From assembly GCF_000003815.2 (NCBI RefSeq), contig NC_049988.1, forward strand, positions 13,019,926-13,083,925: a stretch of DNA of 64,000 nucleotides, written 5' to 3'. Shown here piece by piece: positions 11,500-22,379 of this stretch; position 1 is the first letter of the stretch, and each line of letters begins with the position of its first letter. The position numbers were made by a program, and so were the translations under genes. This stretch comes from Branchiostoma floridae. Lineage: Eukaryota > Chordata > Leptocardii > Amphioxiformes > Branchiostomatidae. Under the pieces are notes generated by a model. The model saw nothing but the letters and a program-made list of their open reading frames with translations. It did no database searches and was not told the origin of the DNA.

Positions 11500-13380
11500 T
11501 ACATCGCTCCTTCGTCTCATTAAGTATGGAGTTAGCACAGTTGCATACAAAATGATTCACTGACATTCGGGATATTTTGGCAAATAAGGAACATTAGAAC
11601 TGCAGAGTATCACTGAACTGTAAATGTGGTCAAAGGGTAGTTTGATTCCAGAAAGTCAACATTTGCTTCATAGTTCATCCAAAATTGGACTTTCGCACAA
11701 AAAGGAGGTTGCAAAATTATCAGCACACTTCCTTATCTTCGTTGGACCCTTGTTCTGGGAATTGTAAGTGATCTGCGCCCTAGGTTTATTACAAATAGGG
11801 ACTTCGTTTACTCTGCGATTAGGCTCATCATGTACCGCGTTACATGACTTCGAGTGATACAGCTGGCGCATAATGGTGACAGGGGCATCGAGAAACAAAA
11901 AAAACAACATGCCATTTACAAACGAGGTTCAAAAAGCCAATAGATAGGCTTATAATCAAAGACGTATGAAACGACTCTGATTAACCTAAGTCTTGTAGTT
12001 GTAGGAACGGAGGCATCTGTAGCGTTGATTCTCTAAAACATTGCGGTAAAATCATTGTGGAAATGTTTAAAGCTTAGCTTCTGCACAATACATATCGACA
12101 CAACATTGGAAATAACTCTACACGGGGTTTGATCCGGTGGGTCATGGGAACACACACATGAAAGGATTCACGCAAACTAATCACGGAGAAACCAAACTCT
12201 CCTACTCAACATACTTTCTCTCTTAAGTGCTCACCACTATCTGTCTATCTGACCCGTACTGACCTGCGGGGAGAAAGCGCTACAAGGGAACGACACACTC
12301 CGCTGCCGTTCTTTTATGATTACTCCTCGCACGTCCATTTTGCTGTCCACAGGCATCGTTGACCATAACAAGCCTTATTGGTTCAACAGTACACGGTCTT
12401 TTCACCCGACAAAGGTACACAAAGAAACACAACTTATGAAGAGACAACTGATTACTTAAAGGGGACCTCCGAACCCCAGACGCAAGTGTTCTGTTTCTTC
12501 AGAAACATTTTTCTGAATCAAGATTGCCAAATTCTACTTCGTAATTTCAAAATGGCTTGGTATATTATCACCAAATGTTCAGGGGATGGTGTACTCGTTA
12601 CGTTTTATCTGTCACAAATGCTACTCGCGTCTCGGGACGTTAAACGAACGACGGTGTCTTTAGACAAAATTGTAGACCAACTGTCAATAATCTTCGCCTT
12701 ACAACTGTGACACTGAACATTGTAGAAGCTTTCGAGATGATACGCTGTACCAAGCACATTGTAACATTGTTTTGGAATACACAGATACAAATCTCGGCAC
12801 CTCGCAATGCAAACAACCGTTTGGTAATTTAGAAGACTTTCAACAAGTTGATAGAAAACACCAGACAGGAATTTTCAATAAGTAAGAAAATTCCACAGAT
12901 CAACTGATCTCGGTACCTAGCCATGCAACCCGCCGTTTGGTTACTTTGGGACATTTTCAATAAGGAAGAAAATTTAAAGAGAAACATCCTGGCACCTAGC
13001 ATGTTTTCCAAACGTTTGCAGTTCGACCAAAAATTATTCCGCACACTTTGCGAACACAGGTCTTTCGATAGAAACCGTGCTGGAGAACAGTGTGCAGTCT
13101 GTCCAAGTTCATTTCATTATGGCTTTGTTTACGATACATGGCAGTGTACAACCCTGTACCAAGCGGACTGATAGAAACACTGTCAAGTGTTGTTACCCAG
13201 ATTGGTCTAGTTCAATATTCACGATGAACTCAGAAAGCACACAAACAACTCACGGAGAAACCAAATTCTCCTACACGACATAGTTAAGCTCATCTGTGTT
13301 GGTACGATCCATGTTGCAGTTTGTAAATGTCATTCAACACAAGCAAATTTCTTATCTCGAATTACGAGGCCATTATGATC
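11500..13380. other. Leader intron of copy 2 with degenerate local repeats
   Basis: No gene is visible. Two segments near 12170-12212 and 13240-13282 are related (CACGGAGAAACCAAA shared), and pieces near 12792, 12908 and 12986 share a CTCGG(C/T)ACCT core about 115 bp apart, suggesting an old tandem array. Confidence 0.4.
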
Positions 13381-13480
13381 ATTACTCGAGTCACGTATCC
13401 CTAACGTCACGTGCTCAGAGTAATTGAATCACCAATCCTGAAGAAGGTCGACCGAAAATTCGAGGCAAGCAATTTGTTTT
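13381..13480 (+). mobile_element. Penelope-like 3' tail fragment
   Basis: Contains TCCTGAAGAAGGTCGAC, AAAATTCGAGG(C/T)AAGCAA and an AGTCACGT...CACGTG(C/A)TCAGAGTAA block. These match, in opposite orientation, the 3' non-coding end of the Penelope-like insertion at 17150-17691. Only the tail is present. Confidence 0.65.
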
Positions 13481-13945
13481 GAATGACAGTTACAAACTTC
13501 AAAAGTATACTAATTTCTTAGTGTACAACTGTACAGCCTGCCTCTTAAGCTTAGGCTGTCAACGAGCTGTTACATGAGTGGAGGAGATTATCAACTAATA
13601 TGGTTTATGCAAATGAGGACCTTAGTTGCATAGTTGATGAGAAACACACATGATCCATCAGTCTTTAAGGTTAAGATCATTCAACGAAGGTGTGGGGTCA
13701 TGTAGCTCTATCGATATCGTTTTTCCTATGGTCTTCTGAATGGACTTTTAAAAGAAAATATTACACGATATTACACATCCTTTTCAGACAGCAGATCTAA
13801 AGAATGGATGATGATAAGGAACTGAAAACTCAGAAGCTGAGGCACCGCAGCCTGTTGATCGGGGTGGTGGCAAGCGGAGCCGTGCTGGCCATAGTGATCG
13901 GCCTCGCCGTCGGCCTGACAATACAACGATGCAACGAGTCTAATA

Positions 13946-14171
13946 AGGGGCCGGTTTACACGAGGCAAAAGAAAACGACTTTTCCTAAGAATGCCCTACG
14001 ACGTTCAAAGCGCGCGCGTGTCCTAGGACACTTTTTTGTCCGTGTAAAAATGAAAATGACGCGCTGCGGCGCGCCGCATTGTGGCACCTCCGGAGGTGGC
14101 GCCGCGCGTCGAACGTCGTAGGACATCTTTAGGACAACTCATTCTTTGCCTCGATAAGAGAAAGTTTAACG
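13946..14171. mobile_element. Inverted-repeat (MITE-like) element at the anchor-exon donor of copy 2
   Basis: The left arm CGAGGCAAA ... TCCTAA-AATG-CCTACGACGTTC and the inverted right arm GAACGTCGTAGGACAT ... TTTGCCTCG enclose a GC-rich centre with its own small hairpins. The right end runs into the N gap. Nothing like it is present in copy 1 at this place. Confidence 0.7.
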
Positions 14172-14321
14172 NNNNNNNNNNNNNNNNNNNNNNNNNNNNN
14201 NNNNNNNNNNNNNNNNNNNNNNNNNNNNNNNNNNNNNNNNNNNNNNNNNNNNNNNNNNNNNNNNNNNNNNNNNNNNNNNNNNNNNNNNNNNNNNNNNNNN
14301 NNNNNNNNNNNNNNNNNNNNN
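14172..14321. other. Assembly gap (150 N)
   Basis: Unknown bases. By comparison with copy 1 it should hold the intron end, the acceptor and about the first 30 codons of the binding-domain exon, plus the end of the inverted-repeat element. Confidence 0.95.
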
Positions 14322-17149
14322 TGACATCCGTGTCCATCGGGAGAAGGTGCCGTCAGCTGCGAACATCCAGGTCCACACCGGGGACTACGATGGATCTACC
14401 CACGGGGCTCTGCAAACTTTCCGCCGCCTGTACGACGAGCAGGGCGTGCGTCTGTTCGTGGGTCCCGACACCAGCAGCCATGCGGTCCATGTGGCGGAGT
14501 GGGCGATGGTGAACGCACCGGACGCGGTCTTCATTTCTCCACGAGCATCATCCGAACGACTGGCCAACGCCACGAACACCATACGACTCAGCATGGGCGA
14601 CCATGCTCTTGCTTTGGCTTTGTACCTGAAGATGCAAAGCGATAACGTGTCCGTCGTCATCCCGGTGCACATCGAGGACATCTACTCTACGGGCCTGGTG
14701 CAGAGGATTCGCGACCTGGCAGACGATAAGATGGACGACATTGCAGTCACTACCAGTATCAGCTACGCGCCGGGGACAATCACCAACAAGGAAGAGGCGC
14801 AGAGGCTGACTGAAGAACTTCGCAACGCTCTCAGGGACAACCCAAAGGCTGTCGTCCTACTTGTGTCGTATTCTGAAGCCAAGCACATCCTGGAAGCAGC
14901 TAACGGTGACAGCACTTTGTTGGGCCGTATGTGGTACACCGGGGACTCCTTGGCTCTCCGAGAGGACATTCTGAGTTCTGAAGACGCGAAGCAGTCTGCA
15001 CAAACGGTAAGCCTGTACGGACTGGCCTACGCCGGGGAGGAGCTCCACAGCAAACGGAGGATGCGCAAGATGCAGAAGCTTGCTGATCGCCTGAAACGCT
15101 CGCCTCCTGTGTTTGCTCCACTGGCTTATGACGCAGTCAACCTGATCTACGACACGTGTCAGGTAACCCGGACAACCGATGCTCAGGTGGTTCTTGCACA
15201 CCTTACTCGCGAGGCAGAATGGCAGAACGGACTGTCCGGCAGGCTGGCAATCGACTCCAAAGGTAGTCGCGCGTTCGGAGATTACCTTCACTCGTTCGTC
15301 GCTCCACAGATTCCAGACATCGGAAAGGTTACCGTCGCCATGACAGGGTCCTGGATTCTGGACGGACTGTCGCAGGTATCTCACATGGACGACGAGTCTG
15401 ACCAGGATGGCGGCGGTAGGCGTAGGAGGGAAGTAGCGTCCTCTGACATGATGTCATCTGTGGCGTCCACTGCCATGTCGTCTGCCTCAGTCTTCAACAA
15501 GTCTGATGTCATGGCACTGAAAGCACTGGCTGGAAACGACTGTCACAACTCGAAGGTAATGATAGACTGTTTGATTGTTTTTATACTTTCTGGATGAAAT
15601 AATTGTAAAAGCCAGTGGCGGAAAAACCCAAGACAATGTTCACATGTTACCGTTACAGGCTTTGGTAGTATGTTCTTGGTATCAGTTATCTTAACATCAT
15701 ATGATTGATGGTACCCTGTTGTAATTATTTTCCAGTTCTCCATCACTGCTACGGATCCAGCAACATACATGCAGGTGCAACATGACTTCACGGACGCCAC
15801 GTTCCCGGAGATGTTCATAGTTTCGACTGCCTATGGCTACAGCCTGCAAATGAGCTGTGACAAGCCGGAAGGGCCCGTGGTGTTGGACCTCCTCTGCCCG
15901 CCAAGCACCAACCCTAAAGACGACATGGCCTGTGTGCAAACCGTCACCCATCCTGTTACCGATCAGGTGTGGTTTCTGTCTTTGCAATCTTTTTTTTCAC
16001 ATTTGGTGTATGTTTTTGCAATGACATCGTCCATGGTCAAAATATTTATTATCATTACATGTCAGGTGGAGGATATGTGTTTAAAACATAGCAGATTACA
16101 ACATGTCATATTTTGTTTTTGCTTTGTTTTGCAGGGCGGCCGTCGCCGCCTACTAGTGTCCCCACGTGAAGCACAGGAAAGCCGTTCAGCACACTGTGTT
16201 GGCAACGTTCTTGGGTGTAGTCTTTGCTTCGGAGTCTTTTCGTTTTTCCTAGGTACCACAAAAACCTACTAGATGACAATTAGGAGTTGCTGTCTATATT
16301 ATCATGTGTATGATTGTTTTCATTGTTACATATATTATGATACTTACCATGTGACCTGTACTTAGCCCAGTGGGGCAAAAATGTGCAATAAAGGTCTTCA
16401 TTCACTTATATTATCATTCAACTATAACTGACGTGTATCTTGATTCTTGTCAAAGATGACATTTTCAGTTTTATAAAGAATGACTTTTCATTCATATAGC
16501 TTTTTTAATTGTTCAATGTTCCAAAACCATGAAACAGAACCCCAAAAAGCTACATGTACATTTGAAATACTTTTGTACTCAGGTCCGTTTGGAGCTTTCT
16601 GCGCTATACCTTGTGCAGCCGGTGTTGGAGGCATCTGTGGTTATGCTGCCGCACGTGGAAGTGGCAAGATCATCTGCACTGAACTTTTTGCCCAAGGAAA
16701 GCATTTATAGAAAATGATTTTTTTTCCTCATATCTACATGAAAAGCTTATCTCCTTATCTCCTAAAATTTCACTGATAACTTAATAAAGTACATAACCTT
16801 TTAATAAAGTAAATTACCTTTGATGGATCATCTCCAGTCATAAGGTGGTGCTCAGTTCACACATGATGACACAGAGTTTTGTATTTGCCCCCACAGGCCA
16901 CCTGGATGCGCATACGTACCTGGCTGATGCCGCCTTTGGTCGCCAGCTGGCTGCCGAGTCCCCACACGTGATGGAAGGGTACCACACCCTGGCCACCCCC
17001 ATCGTCTGGCTCATGCAGCGGTCTGACACAGCGACAGACATCGTCAAGGTGAAGCATTTTGGATTCTTATGTTTCTGCCTTCTCCTTAAACATACAGTAA
17101 ATTCTAACACGCACCGGCTGCATGTATGTACAACTGGTTGACACATTGA

Positions 17150-17691
17150 AGATTTTCCAATGTCTTACAACACCAAATTTTGCTTACCTCGAATTTTCAG
17201 TCGCACTTACGTCGACCTTCTTCAGGAGTGATGATTCAGTTACTCTGATCACGTGACTTAGAGACACGTGATTCGAGTAACGAATCATAGATACCTGGCA
17301 GGCGGTATCGGCCCCCGTCTCTGTTGAGTGTCGGCTGGTGTGTTCTTATGTAGATGGCTTCCTTTACCCCCCTCGCAAAGTAATCCGGTTCGGTGTCCAA
17401 TATTTGTACTTTGTCCAAGATGATGAAATGTCCCGGTGATTCAATATTAATGTGCTGCGATACCTTCGACGAGACCGAGCTCTTTCTCCTGTGCTCCAAG
17501 AACTTAGTCTTGCGCGAATGCTCGGTTTCCCCAATGTATGATTCTTGGCAGGGACCACGGGTATTTCTGCCCTGACAAGGGGTGTGGTTTATTACGCCAC
17601 ACTTATCCTCCTTCTTTGTTTTGTCTTTTGGTGCCACCAATGACTGTCGTAGGGTTCGCGTTGGTCTAAAACAGGTTTGTATCTTGTGGTT
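17150..17691 (-). mobile_element. 5'-truncated Penelope-like retroelement with GIY-YIG endonuclease end
   Basis: The minus-strand frame contains GVINHTPCQGRNTRGPCQES, then SYIGET, a following EHRR, and near the end AIYIR...LNRDGGRYRLPGIYDSLL. This is the GIY-YIG domain and C-terminus characteristic of Penelope-like elements; reverse transcriptase is absent. It sits in the last intron of gene copy 2. It is flanked by CTGGTTGACAC(A/G)TTGA at 17134-17149 and 17692-17707, and copy 1 keeps the unoccupied site near 8626-8640 (CTGGTTGGCGCGTTGA), so the insertion postdates the gene duplication. Confidence 0.85.
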
Positions 17692-17839
17692 CTGGTTGAC
17701 ACGTTGAGTTGACGAGTTATGTGGAAGATTGTATAAAATGAATCTGAACAGGTACATATAGTTTTAGTATAAAATTACTCTTCAGAAATTGTCCTTATAT
17801 CGCAACTATTGTATGCTGGTACCGGTGAAACTGCTGATT

Positions 17840-18020
17840 GTAAAGTTAAAAAAGTTAAAGTTGCCCGTACATCAGTAACAGATGCGTAGGGGTGGCGCCC
17901 ATCTCCATTTCTGTAGCCCTTGGGCCACACATGTGCAAGTCACTACAGCAGGGGGCTGGTCCGCTGGTAGTGATGTGTGTTTAACTTCCATACTCTTCCT
18001 CATTAGTGCTGAGTGCTAAT
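17840..18020 (-). mobile_element. SINE-like insertion in copy 2 intron
   Basis: Copy 1 reads CTGCTGATTG directly into AACAATAACAATAATTT (near 8755-8782); copy 2 has about 180 bp between these. The insert contains GGGGTGGCGCCCATCTCC, TGTAGCCCTTGGGCCACAC and a TTTAACTTTTTTAACTTTA tail on the minus strand. Related pieces are at 20350-20480, 33262-33285 and 51150-51195. Confidence 0.7.
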
Positions 18021-18308
18021 GTAACAACAACAATAATTTGTAAAGTCGATTGTAGTTATAAAAATACAGTAATTTTACAGGTTCTAGTCTGATGAAAAAT
18101 AAGTTTGCTGTTTAAGATCATGGCTCCTTTAGTGTGAACTGGCAATACATCCCGTACTGCCCTCATTGTCGAGAAAGACGAATGAACCTTTCAGATGAGA
18201 ATCAGACACCTTAGCTGTTAGTCTTCTATCCACATTAATAAGACAGTACATCGCCAATCATTAGAGTTTTGTCCCGTTTCTGCACCTTCTGTTGAATGTA
18301 TGGCAGCT

Positions 18309-18408
18309 NNNNNNNNNNNNNNNNNNNNNNNNNNNNNNNNNNNNNNNNNNNNNNNNNNNNNNNNNNNNNNNNNNNNNNNNNNNNNNNNNNNNNNNNNNNN
18401 NNNNNNNN
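18309..18408. other. Assembly gap (100 N, probably of unknown size)
   Basis: The left flank matches the start of the last intron segment of gene copy 1 (about 9000-9018) and the right flank is inside the mucin repeat of the minus-strand gene. The last exon of copy 2 and the 3' part of the mucin gene should both lie here, which 100 bp could not hold. Confidence 0.9.
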
Positions 18409-18690
18409 GTTGTTTCTATGGTTGTAGGGGGCGCTGTTGTAATGACGGTTGTGGGAGGGACTGTTGTGACGACGGTTGTAGGAGGCGCGGTCGTTTCTAT
18501 GGTTGTAGGAGGAACGGTCGTTATGACGGTTGTAGGGGGAACTGTTGTGACGACTGTTGTAGGGGGAGTTGTTGTTTTCACGGTTGTTAGAAGAGTTGTC
18601 TCTGTGGTTGTGGGAGGAACTGTTGTTTCTACCGTTGTTGGCGGAACGGTTGTTACGACAGTTGTTAGCGGAGTTGTTGTTTGAATAGTA
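18409..18690 (-). repeat. 27 bp coding minisatellite (mucin repeat)
   Basis: On the plus strand, units like GTTGTAGGGGGAACTGTTGTG repeat with a 27 bp period and encode PPTTVxTTV on the minus strand. It continues into the gap, which is a probable cause of the assembly break. Confidence 0.85.
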
Positions 18691-21600
18691 GTAGGTGGAT
18701 CCGTTGTCACTACTGTGGAGGGGAGAACTGTGGTTCTGGGCGTTGTAGGTGGAATCGTCGTATCGCCTGTAACTGTTGTCTCTAAAGTAGTTAGGAGAAC
18801 TGTTGTTGTCTCTACACTTGTAGGGATAACTGTAGTATCGTTTGCCACAGCTAACAGGTGCCTCAACAGGGGATGTTGTCTTGACAGAAGGGTTTGAAGC
18901 CGTTTTCGCGACACTACTGGGAAAAAAGGGTCTACAATAGTGGTAGGAACGAAAATCTAAATGTACATGATACTATATAATGTATTATTATGTCTATTGT
19001 GTACTAATAAATGGACTGCTCTCAGCAGTCCATATTATTGCTAGAATAGTCACTTGTGTCCACTTGTCAACATTGTTATCTATACCAAAGTCTTTTATTT
19101 TATGAATGTTTACTATGTATTCTGTATGTGCCATGTTGCAATTAGCACTCGGGCAAGAATTTGCAAGTAAACTTTCTTTACTATCGATATATCTACCGTA
19201 TATACCACAACGGGAATTCTTGGTACAACTAGCGGTGCGAGGATAAACTATACATGCACTAGCTGTAGGAATTCGTCCTGTAATAAGCGGTGCTTAAAAA
19301 TCTATTGTTTTACTCGGAAAAAACAGTGTTTTGCTTTTGAAGATATGTTTTAACTAGGAATAACTCACTACTATGAAAAAATTGTTTTACGAGGAAAAAC
19401 TATTGTTTACTTAACTTAAAGGTACTTCAAGAAGAAAGAAATAATTACATTTCTTAAAGTAAGAACTACACTGGTATTGGGATGAGTGGTGGGGTACATG
19501 GTGTATCGTGTCAGAAGAAGTAGCAGAATGTCGTTCATCAACTTGTAACATTAACTTTATAGAAGTGTTTAACTTGTTTAACGAGCAACATGATTCCGTC
19601 ATTACAGTCGTTAGAACGAACTCTTGGCTGAACAAGCTACAGAGGAGTTATTACAATGATAAAAAGGATGAAAAGATCGTCTCATGTCTGTTATAGTGAC
19701 AGACGTTGAAGTTCCTGCGGTAGGTTTGTCAACAGTGGTAAAAAGAGTCTATGGTACATGGTTCATAGTCGTTTTGAAACCGTGGTTTGCTATGTATACA
19801 TATAAATGTAAATGTTTTATAAGTAAACTTTACATAAAGTGCTGCCACTGACTTTCCATCAATATTGCTTTTCTACCATTGCAGTTGTTTTGTAAACAGT
19901 GTGTTCAAAGCTTAAAGGTACGTAGGGGCTACAACTAAGTCTGTACATATCAATCAATTAACAAAATAAACCATGTGTTAATTCGTAGCCAACTTACTGG
20001 TTGTTTTGTCTGGTGCCACCTTAGTCGTTAATGCTTCTGTTGTCTTGGTAGTTGTCAAGGGTGGTGTCGATGTCACTTCAGTCGTTGAATTTGCGATAGT
20101 CGTCTGGGTGGTTGTGACATTCGGGCAAGTTGAAGCTGTAAATAAAGGTGAATGTTTACACTTTGATTGGATTGGATTTGGTTTAATAGCCTGCATAATA
20201 ACATGCAGCCAAGCCTACCCGACTAGCCGTAGGCTATTACAAAGTAGCCCCTAAAACTGACGAATATATATATATATTTTTAAGCGGTTATAATGCACGT
20301 ATAACGGTGTAACGTTATATGTTAAAGTTTGTTCAAATTGTCCCGACCCCTTTCCATGTATATGGGTGGCACCCATCTCCGTTTCTATAGCCCTGGGCCA
20401 CACAGGCCACTACATCAGGGGTTAGATCACTAGTAGTGGGGCGTGTTCAACTCCCATAGTCTCATAAGTGCTGATTACCATACAGAGAAACCCGTAGAAA
20501 CCATGCATGTTACAAATATTTTGTCCAGTTGGTCCCCTGACCTTACGAACACTCAACCCCCAGGCTGCTGTACCGGCACACTTGTTATGTAACCACGATA
20601 CAAATCATTGACATTTGAATATCATTTTATTACACAGCAACAAGAAAACTTTACCTAACTTAAACGTATATGTCATGAACATTATGTCAGAATAAAGTTC
20701 ATTTATACCTCTCGGTGTAAGTCTCAATGTGTCCGCTTCGTTGTCTAGCAGAACGTTAAATTACACACATCAAGAGTGGTAATTACACATCTAGGTTTAG
20801 CCAGATGTTCATAATTCCATTTGTCACCTTAGTGCTCTGTGGGTCATGACCTTATAAGGTGGTATCTCACTGCACTTGGGGCACGTGTGCGGCACTGTGA
20901 GGTTCGAAAGATAACTCGACGAATTTCAGAATTTTCTTACGTTTTGTGTATTTTGCTGTCTCTTAGTCATACTTTTACGTATTACACAATATCTAAATTA
21001 TAAAATATGAACGAACCCTGCAGTGCCACACCAGTGCCCCAAGTGCAGTGAGATACCACCTTTATGGGGTATGCTTTCTTCTATACCATGTTTTCGTATT
21101 GTATGTCAGTTATGGTTCTCAATACAAAGGTCGCTAAAACAACTGAATGAGTTTAAATTTGCAAACATTCAGGTGTTTCAGAAAGCATCTGCTATATTTC
21201 ATCAGTAACTGGAAATAATCTGACGTCCAACAAGTATTGCAAGTAGCGGACGCTATCATAAGCGTCTGACCGTTTCCATTTGCTTGAGCTACTTTTGACT
21301 TGTAGATCTTATGATCTGTTTGCCTAACCTACATTTACGTGTCAACTCTTGTTGTCACCGGCTAGGTCAAAGTCTCAAAGAAGTAGCCTGGTATCAAGCC
21401 GTATTATAGATCCCGAGTCTCTTCTGTCCTCTTCGTATTTGCGAAGAGGACAGAAGAGACTCGGGAGCTATTAATACGGCTGTATACCAGGCTATCAAAG
21501 AAAAGTGTCAGAAACTTACGTTTTTGGCAGATGTACCGTACTTTGTTGTTACAGTCGTAGGGTGCCCAAACTGATCCGACATTTCTTCCAACGATGACAC

Positions 21601-21975
21601 AATCAGTCGCCTCGTCGTTCAGTACGGTCGGGTGAAACGGTCGGAAGGATCCCAGAGGTGACCCGTCATTCCACACGTACGTTCCCTCAACCGCTATATC
21701 ATCAAGTCCTATCCACGATCCTTGTAGATTGTAGTAATCTTCCTCTTGTAACAACACGAATTGTTCCTCGTTAATGCGAGTCAAAAGCGAAGCCCCTTCA
21801 GCCTCGCATGTGGCCCGAGCCACGTGGTATTGTGCCGCGCACCCGTTACAGTTCAGCTTTCTGATGCAGAGGCCTGGGATCCTGGTGGCGAGATACTCGG
21901 GATCCTCGCAGAAATGAACCGCTGCAGAACATGTTACAGGGGCTTCTGTCGTCTGCGCTGTTGTTGTGGGTGGTC
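18409..21975 (-). CDS. C-type lectin domain / threonine-rich mucin-like protein, partial
   Basis: Exons in transcript order: 21520-21975 (152 aa), 19998-20135 (46 aa), then from about 18850 down into the gap at 18408; all phase 1. The first exon carries a short TTT-Q-TTE linker and a C-type lectin-like domain with LCIRK, C-x-x-C-AAQYHVARATCEAEGASL, WIGLDD, YVWNDGSPLGSF and WAPYDCNNKVRYICQK. The usual EPN or QPD calcium/sugar motif is not visible, although WNDG is kept. The second exon is Thr-rich with one Cys and N-x-T sites; the third is a run of about 9-residue units of the form VPPTTVxTT, dense in O-glycosylation sites. A secreted or surface recognition protein is likely. The 5' part (signal peptide) was not found above 21975, and the 3' end is in the gap. 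Confidence 0.75.
20350..20480. mobile_element. SINE-like element copy in lectin gene intron/flank
   Basis: Shares GGTGGC(A/G)CCCATCTCCGTT, TAGCCCTGGGCCACAC and the CTACA-CAGGGG segment with 17840-18020, in the same orientation. More diverged than that copy. Confidence 0.6.
20858..21061. mobile_element. MITE family D, copy 1 (204 bp)
   Basis: Begins AGGTGGTATCTCACTGCACT and ends with the inverted complement. The terminal inverted repeats are about 45-50 bp with few mismatches. A second copy is at 26610-26844. No coding capacity. Confidence 0.85.
21384..21494. mobile_element. Foldback element, near-perfect hairpin (111 bp)
   Basis: Two ~50 bp arms (TAGCCTGGTAT ... CGAGTCTCTTCTGTCC) meet at a short loop CGTATTTGCG. 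The flanks TCAAAGAAG and TCAAAGAAA look like a 9 bp target duplication with one change. It lies just downstream of the donor of the lectin-domain exon, inside the intron. Confidence 0.85.
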
Positions 21976-22049
21976 CTGGTAGGCAAAAAAGAAGATTATA
22001 ATGAAACAATGATGGGCTGCATATTGGACACTGAGATACTCCGTAAATG

Positions 22050-22345
22050 TACAGATGCCAAGAGACTCGATGCTACAAACAGATTTTTATATATCTTTAG
22101 ATGTCACAACTTCCATAATGCAAAAATAGGCAAGTATATAAATAACTGATTTGTTATTTGAAAGAATACTGAAACTAAAGATTAGCCTACTCCGGATTGT
22201 AACACCATATCAAAGACGTTTTAGTTGTATTCACTATGATGTAAAGTTTATTCTATACCTCTATTTCGTACTTCTGTGTAATAGTTGTTGCCATACATTG
22301 GACAATGTACAATTGTCGTGCAATAAATACTTTCTTCATCACTCT
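22050..22345 (+). mobile_element. LINE 3' end, second copy
   Basis: Encodes RLDATNRF..RCHNFHNAKIGKYINN before a stop at 22147 and then a UTR ending GTGCAATAAATAC. The same tail is at 3950-4255. Confidence 0.7.
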
Positions 22346-22379
22346 CCTGAGTGGGATGAACGGGCTCTAAAACAATAAT

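Larger units (their letters stand above)
13788..17048 (+). pseudogene. Binding-protein gene copy 2, damaged (tandem paralogue of 5109-9317)
   Basis: Exons by comparison with copy 1: 13788 (ATG 13804) to about 13943; gap-truncated start to 15555; 15736-15966; 16135-16252; 16583-16696; 16897-17048; the last exon is not visible and would fall in the gap at 18309-18408. The binding-domain exon is very similar to copy 1 and fully open, whereas the two Gly/Cys-rich exons have drifted strongly. Two splice donors look lost: after the anchor exon, copy 1 has AAACGTAAG but here an inverted-repeat element begins at once; and after 16696 copy 1 has CAAGGTAAG but here CAAGGAAAG, so the frame runs to a stop at 16708. 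A shortened product could still be made, so 'pseudogene' is likely but not certain. The 150-N gap hides the start of the binding domain. Confidence 0.7.

Noticed and set aside
20890-20910. GGTTCGAA as a tRNA T-arm
   Set aside because: It lies in the inverted repeat of a MITE and no cloverleaf can be drawn around it.
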